Part shown: positions 43,804 to 49,622 of the stretch, in pieces
How positions within the stretch are numbered: the first letter of the stretch is position 1
Layout of the letters: the number at the start of each line of letters is the position of its first letter
Assembly: GCA_007859835.1 (NCBI GenBank)
Contig: SJPJ01000001.1
Location: 7,696,019-7,745,640, forward strand
Length of the DNA stretch: 49,622 nt
Source: Novipirellula herctigrandis
GTDB taxonomy: Bacteria > Planctomycetota > Planctomycetia > Pirellulales > Pirellulaceae
Reading direction: 5' to 3'
Program-made: the position numbers and the translations under genes
The notes under the pieces: model-generated
What the model was told of the DNA's origin: nothing
Database searches by the model: none
What the model saw: only the letters and a program-made list of their open reading frames with translations

Positions 43804-45004
43804 CACGTACCTCCTTCCACAGGTTCGCCATCGCAGTGGCGAGGTGATCGCTGTGCCCAAGCAAGATCTCGCGAATCGCACCGCCTGCACGTCGACCACC
43901 GAGCGGATTGTTGATCTGAACCAGCACCTTACCACTGGATGAACCCGAGATCACCATTCTCACTCGCGCACTGCCAAGGCTGATCTGTTCGCAAGGTTCG
44001 CCATTGATCGGAATGCTGGCGAGTGCATCGAGCATCTGGCGCCGTGCTCGCGAGTCGAACCTGTACGCAAGCGAGCGATCCCCCAATCGAACTCTTGTAG
44101 CAATCCGCGATTGATGAAGCGAAGACAGAACGCTAGCGGCCACTCGAACACGGCGGGCAAGTGATTCACGACTTGCATGGCTGGTTGCTTCGTAACAATT
44201 CGTATCGACCAGCACTTCCAGTTCCACCGATTGCGGTCCACCACGCTCGGTCACAATCATGGAATCGGAGCGAGCGGAAGCAACCCAGTTCACATGCTTT
44301 GCAGAGTCGCCACGTCGAAACGCTCGCACGCCAACGAAGTCTCCACTGCGACCACCACGGCTGCCATCACCTTGGTCCGCGTTGGCTTTCCCGACGATCG
44401 GCATTACGCCCAACACGGGATAAATCTTTGGCCAAACCGTCAGCGGCTTGACGTCGCTTAATTCACGCCGCGCCGTCCAGATTCCGAATGGAAACGAACA
44501 GGTGACTTGCGGCTTGGTAACAGGATAATGGCCGCGAAGTGTTGGCGTCACATCAACGCAATAGTCAGCCGTGCAAAGAGGCGGGACGCATGCAAGACCG
44601 ATCGCTGGTTTTGCTTCGTCGCTTGAATCGCGATCCAAAAATCCTTCAACGGCCAGTCCCCACACAGGAAGTGGGATGCGATTGCGCACGCTCAACACCA
44701 TTCGGAACGGTGTGTCTTCGTGAACCGCATCGGTTTCTGAACGCAACCCACACCGCGTTACATGCACTGCGATCCACGGCCACGCCATACCGGTAACCAT
44801 GATCGCCGAGAGCGAAGCGGCTAGCGTCCAACCGATCGGACTGAAGTACAAACCGATCATGACACTGACCGCGGTTGCCAATGCAAACCAACCGACAGGT
44901 TCTTTGAGCCAATAGACGAAACGATTTGCCCACGGACAAAAGTCGGTCGTCATCAATCGCGACAACCAGCTTTCGCGCGCAGACGCTGCATGGACAATCG
45001 CCAT
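43784..45004 (-). CDS. DUF58 protein
   Basis: A 406-residue protein from the ATG at 45004, with GAAGG upstream. Two adjacent membrane spans (VGWFALATAVSVMIGLYF and WTLAASLSAIMVTGMAW, about residues 35-80) anchor it. The DUF58 signature is FVGVRAFRRGDSAKHVNWVA with SARSDSMIVTERG, preceded by PLTVWPKIYPV. After it comes a VWA-like fold (VELEVLVDTNCYEA) as usual. It is the first gene of the operon with transglutaminase-like, MoxR, lipoprotein and permease genes. DUF58 proteins work with MoxR ATPases in envelope-related processes that are poorly defined. Confidence 0.9.
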   Translation of the reverse strand: MAIVHAASARESWLSRLMTTDFCPWANRFVYWLKEPVGWFALATAVSVMIGLYFSPIGWTLAASLSAIMVTGMAWPWIAVHVTRCGLRSETDAVHEDTPFRMVLSVRNRIPLPVWGLAVEGFLDRDSSDEAKPAIGLACVPPLCTADYCVDVTPTLRGHYPVTKPQVTCSFPFGIWTARRELSDVKPLTVWPKIYPVLGVMPIVGKANADQGDGSRGGRSGDFVGVRAFRRGDSAKHVNWVASARSDSMIVTERGGPQSVELEVLVDTNCYEATSHASRESLARRVRVAASVLSSLHQSRIATRVRLGDRSLAYRFDSRARRQMLDALASIPINGEPCEQISLGSARVRMVISGSSSGKVLVQINNPLGGRRAGGAIREILLGHSDHLATAMANLWKEVRDVDVAA

Positions 45005-45040
45005 GAGAGCGCACCTTCGGTACGAGGGATTCAAGAGGTT

Positions 45041-45097
45041 GTGGCACAGGATTCCAACCTGTGAGCATCGCACTCACAGGCTGGAAGCCTATGCCAC
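45041..45097. repeat. REP-like inverted repeat, copy 3 (longest)
   Basis: GTGGCACAGGATTCCAACCT (45041) and, on the other strand, GTGGCATAGGCTTCCAGCCT (45097) match over about 26 bases with few differences and enclose a 4-base loop. It lies between the DUF58 start and a divergent-looking His-rich gene, where it could act as a transcription boundary. Confidence 0.8.
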
Positions 45098-45116
45098 GCT
45101 GAAACAACGAACGTAG

Positions 45117-45575
45117 TTACGCGTTCGGTGGCCCTCGGACCGACAGTCCGCAAAGAAAGGTGTCATCAACGCTAACGCGATTTACGATGCAGCGGAAACG
45201 CTCCATCAACAGCGGTGTCCAGTGGATTGCCGTGTCAGTGATGACGACGGCGTTCCGCGACGCAAAAAAGCTTTGGCAGATGCTGCACTGATCTGAATTG
45301 TGCTGGTTGGTTGGCGCGTCCGATGACGAATCTTCCTGATCTGACTGTGTAGAATCACAGTGATCGTGGTGGCAGCAACAACGATGACCGGCTTGGTGGG
45401 AAACGGCTCTCTGATGGTCCGCTGAAGCACAACCGACGTGAACCCAACCAGCGACATTGCTAAACAGCAAAGCAGCCAAGGTAAGGTACGTCGTGAAGGT
45501 TCGGAACGAATTCAAAGGTCGGTTTCCAACGCTGATAAAGAATAGTCGCCGAAATGAATGTTTCATTTGCGGCAA
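45117..45575 (-). CDS. His/Cys-rich exported protein (first of a related pair)
   Basis: A 152-residue protein (ATG 45575, or ATG 45566 giving MKHSFRRLFF). A hydrophobic signal-like segment (TFTTYLTLAALLFSNVAGWV) is followed by HVGC, a metal-binding-looking cluster (RCCCHHDHCDS), a polar linker, CSICQSFFASRNAVV and a C-terminus RGPPNA. The plus-strand gene at 46124 shows the same order: AWLHVAICDG, CSHCCHHHHDD, CLICQSLASP and RGPPALA. The pair resembles short DUF2946-like planctomycete proteins; copper or other metal handling is plausible but not proven. It is transcribed toward the DUF58 operon. Confidence 0.7.
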   Translation of the reverse strand: MPQMKHSFRRLFFISVGNRPLNSFRTFTTYLTLAALLFSNVAGWVHVGCASADHQRAVSHQAGHRCCCHHDHCDSTQSDQEDSSSDAPTNQHNSDQCSICQSFFASRNAVVITDTAIHWTPLLMERFRCIVNRVSVDDTFLCGLSVRGPPNA

Positions 45576-46123
45576 ATTTCAACGGTCCGACCAAGGATGT
45601 TGTGATTGTTACTGGATGCCTACGAACTGTCAATCGGAATGGTTCGTTTGTCAAATTCATCAAGTATTTTTGACGACACATTCGCCAAGTTGATGTTACC
45701 GAAAGACGTGACTTCCCGCTGGTTGTCGCAACGCCGATCGTCCAAAGTGAAACAGAACATTGTGGAACTGTATTTTTCGTATTGGCTCCGAACGTTTGGC
45801 CCGACTTTGCCGTTAGGAATGAACGAGCTTCTAACATCGGAGCAAGCTCAAACCAACACCGTCCTAGGGGAGGACCACTGAACTCGCAAGCCGCTTTGTC
45901 GGGCCCGGCAATGCGTTTCTGTCTGGATTCAGCGGACGCGGAAGATCGATTGCGTTTCGCCAAGTCATTGTAAGATGCCGGTCGGTCACCATGCGAACCG
46001 AACGATCTCTGGATTATTTTCCAGTCGCTTGACGAACCGAGTGTTTGCGGTCATCGTATTGATACGCAATTGTCTTTGGTCGGACCATTTTGCAACTCAA
46101 ACTCTCTGAAACGAACATCGTTG
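45576..46123. other. Intergenic region between the His-rich pair
   Basis: About 550 bases separating the two divergent His-rich genes. Open frames here (for example minus strand 45460-45963) have no protein-like features. Promoters for both genes should lie here. AACGGTCCGACCAAGG near 45580 resembles TTGGTCGGACC at 46076, a possible shared inverted operator. Confidence 0.45.
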
Positions 46124-46546
46124 ATGACTTCGATGATACGGCCATTCCTATCGAGTATCTTGTGCTGTGTGATTGTCTTTGGGCATGCACCAGCATGGTT
46201 GCACGTGGCCATCTGCGATGGTCATTCCCACACGGAAGCCATTGTTTCCGGCGAGAAAACTGAGCCGACTTGTTCGCACTGCTGTCATCATCACCATGAT
46301 GATGCATCGGCAATCGCCAAGGATCGTTTACGAAATGCCGGTGACGGCGGTTCACATCACGAGCATGATTCTGACAACTGTTTGATCTGTCAATCGCTTG
46401 CTAGTCCCTTCGGCGTAACTTGGCAATTGAGCCTGCCGCTCGTGACAGGTTTAGTTTCTCAGCCCGCTCTTTTGCCAGCCGACAGTGTGTTCGCGTCGGC
46501 TTCTCATTCGATCGCGCATCCTCGCGGTCCACCAGCCTTGGCTTAG
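46124..46546 (+). CDS. His/Cys-rich exported protein (second of a related pair)
   Basis: A 140-residue protein from ATG 46124 (MTSMIRPFLSSILCCVIVFG, then HAPAWLHVAICDG). The N-terminus is a signal peptide. The mature part has CSHCCHHHHDD, a second cluster SHHEHDSDNCLICQSLASPF and a tail HPRGPPALA. The layout matches its divergent neighbour at 45117-45575, so they are ancient paralogues. His and Cys density suggests metal binding. The function is unknown. An in-frame TTG at 46070 extends the frame but without a signal-like start. Confidence 0.7.
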   Translation: MTSMIRPFLSSILCCVIVFGHAPAWLHVAICDGHSHTEAIVSGEKTEPTCSHCCHHHHDDASAIAKDRLRNAGDGGSHHEHDSDNCLICQSLASPFGVTWQLSLPLVTGLVSQPALLPADSVFASASHSIAHPRGPPALA

Positions 46547-46921
46547 GCTCTCGCTTCTCGATTTGAGATAGGTTTTCTGCCTGTCTTGCTTGATCGAGAC
46601 GGCTGGATGCTATTTCCATCGTATCTCCACCACATTTGGGATGGGTTGTTGCGCAAATTTTGCGTGCATTTCTTCCTGATGGACTCACGACCTCATGCGT
46701 CCCACCGCGTGCGGTGCGATCAGTCAATGGTCCGACCAAACCCGATCGGTTGTGCTCGCGCGGTGGGGCTGCTTTTACATATCAAGGCTATCAGTGCGCC
46801 GCAAATCGCACGATAGCCAACAAAACATCGTGTGCGGTTTGTTCGTCGCCGCCGCACATGCCTGCATTGGTCATGCGGCACAATATTTCTCAGTAACTCG
46901 TTTTCTTGAAAGAAGACAAAC
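46547..46921. other. Intergenic region, no gene seen
   Basis: About 375 bases after the second His-rich gene. No credible gene is present; short frames show no known motifs. Confidence 0.5.
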
Positions 46922-47015
46922 ATGCGTAAGATGCTTCGTAACAACAAGGGCAGTACCTGGTAGAGTATGATTTGATCATCGCCGGTGTGGCGTTGATTTG
47001 TGCCGCAGCCGTTTC
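46922..47015 (+). pseudogene. Flp-type pilin remnant with a one-base deletion
   Basis: From ATG 46922 the frame reads MRKMLRNNKGST, then TGG and a TAG. Restoring one A (ACCATGG instead of ACCTGG) gives STMVEYDLIIAGVALICAAA then VSI, the conserved Flp/PilA pilin N-terminus with Glu at +5-like position and a hydrophobic helix. Resemblance ends at about 47015, where a prepilin-peptidase remnant begins. AAAGAAG precedes the ATG. Confidence 0.75.
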
Positions 47016-47230
47016 GATTCGCGAGGCTCGGCGGCGGCGACGCGAAGTTGATCGCTTCGCTGAGAATGTTGTTGGGGCCGGTCGGTATATTGATTTTGTG
47101 TTTTGGAATGTCCGTCTTTGGTGGCGTACTCTCGCTGGTCGCGATGCTTCGCGGCCAACGCGACTACGCCTACGTGCCAGCCATTACGGCTGGTTTCGTT
47201 TGGTATGTCGGTGTCGTTTCTGTAGTTTGA
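47015..47230 (+). pseudogene. Prepilin peptidase (A24/CpaA-like) C-terminal remnant
   Basis: In the frame that starts at GTG 47000 the sequence reads RLGGGDAKLIASLRMLLGPV, then GILILCFGMSVFGGVLSLVA. The GGGDxKL motif carries the second catalytic Asp of A24-family aspartic prepilin peptidases, followed by hydrophobic helices. Only about 70 residues remain; the first half with the other catalytic Asp is missing. It is joined directly to the Flp pilin remnant, implying an internal deletion in a former Tad/Flp pilus locus. Confidence 0.75.
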
Positions 47231-47255
47231 ATTTTCGCACAAAGGGATAAAGCAA

Positions 47256-47720
47256 ATGTCTAAATTACTTATGTTCGCCGCGATGGGGTTCGTATCCGCA
47301 CTCTCGTTGCCAACCGTCTTTGCCGACGATCACGCAGGGATGAAAAAGGAACACGAAACCGCACATGCCCAGCACGACAAGTGGGCGGCTGAGCATGCAA
47401 AGATGCGAGTCGAACATCTGCGAGCACTCGCCATGATTGCCAAGCTGCAAGCTCACATTTACGAGCATGAAGCCGAACTCGTCGAGCATGACGAAAAAAT
47501 TCGTGCTCACGAAGACCATGCGATGCACCATGCCGAAGAGATCGCGGCACATGAGAAGGACGGCGATGCAAGCAACCATGAGCATTTGGAAAAGGAGCAC
47601 GCCGCATTCAAAGCCGAACACGGGGCGATGGCCAAGAAGCATGATGAAGTAAAAGCTGGGCACGAAAAACTTCACGAGGTGCTGACCAAGTTGATGGAGT
47701 TGATGAAGAAGGTCAAATGA
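47256..47720 (+). CDS. Exported His-rich coiled-coil protein
   Basis: A 154-residue protein with ribosome binding site AAAGGGAT and signal peptide MSKLLMFAAMGFVSALSLPT (ending VFADDH). The mature part is one long helix rich in His, Glu, Lys and Ala, such as KKEHETAHAQHDKWAAEHAK and HDEKIRAHEDHAMHHAEEIA, with His spaced every 3-4 or 7 residues. This suggests a coiled coil whose His side chains line one face, well suited to bind metal ions or protons. It is the third His-rich exported protein in 2.6 kb. No family name is certain. Confidence 0.75.
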   Translation: MSKLLMFAAMGFVSALSLPTVFADDHAGMKKEHETAHAQHDKWAAEHAKMRVEHLRALAMIAKLQAHIYEHEAELVEHDEKIRAHEDHAMHHAEEIAAHEKDGDASNHEHLEKEHAAFKAEHGAMAKKHDEVKAGHEKLHEVLTKLMELMKKVK

Positions 47721-47741
47721 AACGAGTCCGTCTCCAATCCC

Positions 47742-47886
47742 GTGTGGTCAAAAAAGTCGAACGAGCATTTGGGTCGGTGAAATCTGAGGTGGGTTTGTCA
47801 TCTAAGGTCGAATTCTAGATCGAGATCGAGCCCAGATTCAGCGGTGCCGTTGAAAAACCGGATTGAGACGGCGGCACCGCGCAGCA
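47742..47886 (-). mobile_element. Insertion sequence, copy 4 (right-end tip only)
   Basis: GTGTGGTCAAAAAAGTCGAA starts 145 bases that match 32976-33121 almost exactly and stop at GCGCAGCAG, where the next element begins. Only the non-coding tip of the element is left. Confidence 0.8.
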
Positions 47887-49240
47887 GCGCCCTGTGTAAA
47901 AAATGATTTCGCACAAAATGCGAGGCATGTGAACTGGATTGCTTCGGCGACTTGCGGCAGTCGATCGCTGTCGCGGATGCAGAACGTGTTATTGAATCGG
48001 GAAGTGGGCATCGATTGATTCGATGGGCGCAGATGCTGCTCGGGCCCCGCCTGTGGCGGCAGACCAAACGCTTTTCATCCACGAACAGATTATGCTGCTC
48101 TTCGCGAGTAGCTTTTCAGCATACCGCCAAGTCGTTCTTGACAGCGGATGTCGCTGATGCGAATGGAATCGACAGAACAGCCAGACTTCTTCCCCGTCTT
48201 AGAGAGTGGCTTCTGAATGAGCTCATTTTCCAGGCTCTGGTGCGGTCGTGCGCGATGATAATGTTCGCCGAATTCGGTGCAGAGCAAACTCACGTGTGCT
48301 TCGCCGAAGACAATGAAGCGGTCGAGACACTCTTGCTCAATTGTTTGGGCAAAACGCTCGACGAATGCGACCGTGTTGGGTGAACGAAGTGCGGTCCGCT
48401 GGGTCTTGATCTTCTGATCGGCGAAGACCGCCAGGAAAGGCTTGGAGTATTTGCCGTCGTTGTCGTGCATTAGAATCTTGCAGGAAAGTCTTTCCGATTT
48501 CGTGTGACGAATAAACGCTTCCGCTTGCTCCACCATCCATGCCTGGTCGGGTTTGTAGGTGGCCGGAGAAATGTAGACACGCCGCGTTTCGATGTTTAGA
48601 AACACGAGGACAAATACGTCAAGTAGGCCGGTTCGTGATACGATCTTCTTGGAGAATAAATCGCATTGCCACATGGTTTTTGCGTGGCGTTTGATGAACT
48701 CGTCCCACATGCCCGGAGCTCGCTTCGGGCCGGTCTCATAGACGTTGCGTTTCAAGATGTTCTTCACCGTGTTGCGGGTGACGGACTGGACGCCGAGTTT
48801 CTTCAGTTCACCGAGGATCCGGGTGTAGCCCCAGTCGGTGTCCTTAGCGAGTTTCACGATCAGCTTTTCGATTTGCTCGGCGGTACGGGGACGACCGCGC
48901 TTCGGCTGTTTCTTCTTGTTTCCGGACTGCTCTCGGATCCAGACACGTATCGTTGACGGATGCACGATCGTCGCTAATTCATTCAACGCGGATCCGAGAT
49001 TCTTGGCGAACCGAATCAAGCGGTTCTTCTCGCGCTGAGTTAAGATGATTCTAGCCGGCAGCCGGCTTCTCAGAATCTGGTTCTCGGCTTTCAGGTAGCT
49101 CACCTGGCGGGCCATTTTCTTGTCGGTCGACTTGGTGATGACAAGCATCAGCAACGTGTCGATATTGCGAAAGCTGGTCATCGAGAAATTCGGAGAATTT
49201 TCAAACGAAACAAGGGACGGAGCGTACTTTTTGCACCCCG
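47887..49240 (-). mobile_element. Insertion sequence, second lineage, apparently complete
   Basis: The element starts at about 47887 (CGCCCTGTGTAAAAAATGA), directly at the break in the copy-4 tip, and ends near 49240. There the minus strand reads GCGGGGTGCAAAAAGTAC. These ends are imperfect inverted repeats. It encloses an uninterrupted transposase. The exact ends and any target duplication are uncertain. Confidence 0.7.
48090..49181 (-). CDS. rve-type DDE transposase, intact
   Basis: A 363-residue transposase with no internal stop. The N-terminus is helical and basic (ARQVSYLKAENQILRSRLPA), followed by an HTH region (NELATIVHPSTIRVWIREQS) and an HTH_21-like block (TDWGYTRILGELKKLGV). Catalytic residues lie in MWQCDLFSKKIVS, ILMHDNDGKYSKPF and AFVERFAQTIEQECLD. 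The end is RCQERLGGMLKSYSRRAA, a C-terminus shared with all transposase remnants in the window. A remnant of the same lineage lies at 32836-32972. It is the best candidate here, with the IS3 element, for a still active transposase. Confidence 0.9.
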   Translation of the reverse strand: MTSFRNIDTLLMLVITKSTDKKMARQVSYLKAENQILRSRLPARIILTQREKNRLIRFAKNLGSALNELATIVHPSTIRVWIREQSGNKKKQPKRGRPRTAEQIEKLIVKLAKDTDWGYTRILGELKKLGVQSVTRNTVKNILKRNVYETGPKRAPGMWDEFIKRHAKTMWQCDLFSKKIVSRTGLLDVFVLVFLNIETRRVYISPATYKPDQAWMVEQAEAFIRHTKSERLSCKILMHDNDGKYSKPFLAVFADQKIKTQRTALRSPNTVAFVERFAQTIEQECLDRFIVFGEAHVSLLCTEFGEHYHRARPHQSLENELIQKPLSKTGKKSGCSVDSIRISDIRCQERLGGMLKSYSRRAA

Positions 49241-49361
49241 CAGCTGGGCTCCTCAGGGTAGTCAGCGGTCACTTCCGTTCAATCAATCTGCCGTCGGATC
49301 TCGCGCCGCGCTGTTTACTGGCAAGCAAGAAGTTCGAGCAGGGTTACACACGCCCACATTG

Positions 49362-49431
49362 CGATCGAGTGTGACGTTCGAACCAGAGATGTTTTGAGCA
49401 TGCCAAAGTTCGAACCCGTCACACACGATCG
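49362..49431. repeat. Long inverted repeat next to the right island boundary
   Basis: The arm CGATCGAGTGTGACG then TTCGAAC (49362-49383) faces GTTCGAACCCGTCACACACG then ATCG (49408-49431). They match with one substitution and a 2-base insertion, and are separated by 24 bases. Recombinase or excisionase arm sites, or an RNA hairpin, are possible. Confidence 0.7.
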
Positions 49432-49473
49432 GCAAGCGACCGAAACGGACTCGGAACTCGCAAACCCATGACA

Positions 49474-49506
49474 TCTCTTCACTTAAGTGAGAGAGAATTT
49501 TTTCGA
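49474..49506 (+). terminator. Possible rho-independent terminator
   Basis: TCTCTTCACTTAAGTGAGAG, containing the 12-base perfect palindrome TCACTTAAGTGA, is followed by AGAATTTTTTCG. The T run after a palindrome suits a terminator, but no gene on this strand needs one, so it could instead be a protein-binding site. Confidence 0.4.
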
Positions 49507-49542
49507 AGTGTTACGGTAAGGGTACGATAAGGGGCCTGCACA

Positions 49543-49622
49543 GGGAGCTCGTCGAAAAGTATCGAACTGATCGACACACCAATTAACGCCCGGAAGCGAG
49601 AACTCTCGCCCGGGCGTTTTTT
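49543..49622 (+). repeat. Right copy of the 80-base direct repeat (putative attR)
   Basis: This is identical to 8223-8302 and includes the whole terminator hairpin (49585-49622). The upstream sequence is unrelated to tRNA-Asn. The window ends inside or at the end of the repeat, so its full length is unknown. Confidence 0.8.

Larger units (their letters stand above)
49241..49542. other. Right-end non-coding region of the putative island
   Basis: About 300 bases without a gene. It contains a long inverted repeat (49362-49431) and a short palindromic hairpin (49474-49499), both described separately, immediately before the right copy of the 80-base direct repeat. Confidence 0.55.

Noticed and set aside
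45460-45963. Minus-strand open frame of 167 codons
   Set aside because: It overlaps the start of the His-rich gene in another frame and has no start signal, domain or plausible composition.
8223-49622. Prophage as the explanation for the bracketed region
   Set aside because: No capsid, terminase, portal, tail or lysis genes are visible; the contents are metabolic, envelope and IS genes.

Overview
The window looks like part of a Planctomycetota chromosome, most likely Pirellulales (Rhodopirellula-like). The grounds are a DUF1559 pseudopilin beside a small lipoprotein, a CQCG/CPKC zinc-ribbon membrane protein, a secreted GH29 fucosidase, 23-residue LRR-like repeats, a DUF58/transglutaminase/MoxR operon, several OprB-type porins and many rve-type transposase remnants. 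Identifications were made by reading motifs and family resemblance; no database search was run.

Layout. Bases 1-8227 look like ordinary chromosome: the start of a dihydroorotate-dehydrogenase-like gene, a GH29 alpha-L-fucosidase, a HEAT-repeat protein, a DNase I-like (EEP) hydrolase, a zinc-ribbon membrane protein, an enolase-superfamily enzyme, a LuxR/NarL-type response regulator and tRNA-Asn(GTT). The last 5 bases of the tRNA plus its terminator (80 bp, 8223-8302) recur without mismatch as the last 80 bases of the window (49543-49622). Everything between may therefore be a genomic island of about 41.3 kb integrated at tRNA-Asn, although no site-specific integrase gene is visible inside it.

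Inside the island: (a) 8.7-10.5 kb, an insertion sequence whose transposase has one internal stop, plus the left end of a related element; (b) 10.6-16.5 kb, a large RecB-like nuclease/SF1 helicase, a small zinc-ribbon protein, an LRR-like repeat protein and an unknown partner; (c) 16.5-18.5 kb, a truncated transposase abutting an apparently intact IS3-family element that also cuts a serine-hydrolase gene; (d) 18.5-25.4 kb, a co-directional cluster of secreted amide/ester hydrolases (Tat amidase, C45-like Ntn hydrolase, two class-C beta-lactamase-like enzymes) ending in a MarC-family membrane protein; (e) 25.4-32.3 kb, two OprB-like porins, an outer-membrane beta-barrel, a broken amidohydrolase and an acidic secreted protein; (f) 32.6-36 kb, a small unknown gene, DNA polymerase IV and more transposase debris; (g) 36-38.5 kb, intergenic repeats, then a lipoprotein/DUF1559 pair; (h) 38.5-45.0 kb, a tightly overlapping minus-strand operon DUF58 > transglutaminase-like > MoxR > lipoprotein > PF03773-type permease; (i) 45.1-47.7 kb, three His-rich exported proteins flanking remnants of a Flp pilin and a prepilin peptidase; (j) 47.7-49.2 kb, an intact transposase inserted into the tip of an older element.

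How the genes may work together. Block (d) is the most interesting functional cluster: exported enzymes for amide, peptide or beta-lactam-like bonds, possibly with the neighbouring porins serving uptake. Block (h) is a MoxR/DUF58-type envelope system with an unusual permease tail. Elsewhere the window is dominated by IS-driven decay, with at least four IS-related lineages and several gene remnants.
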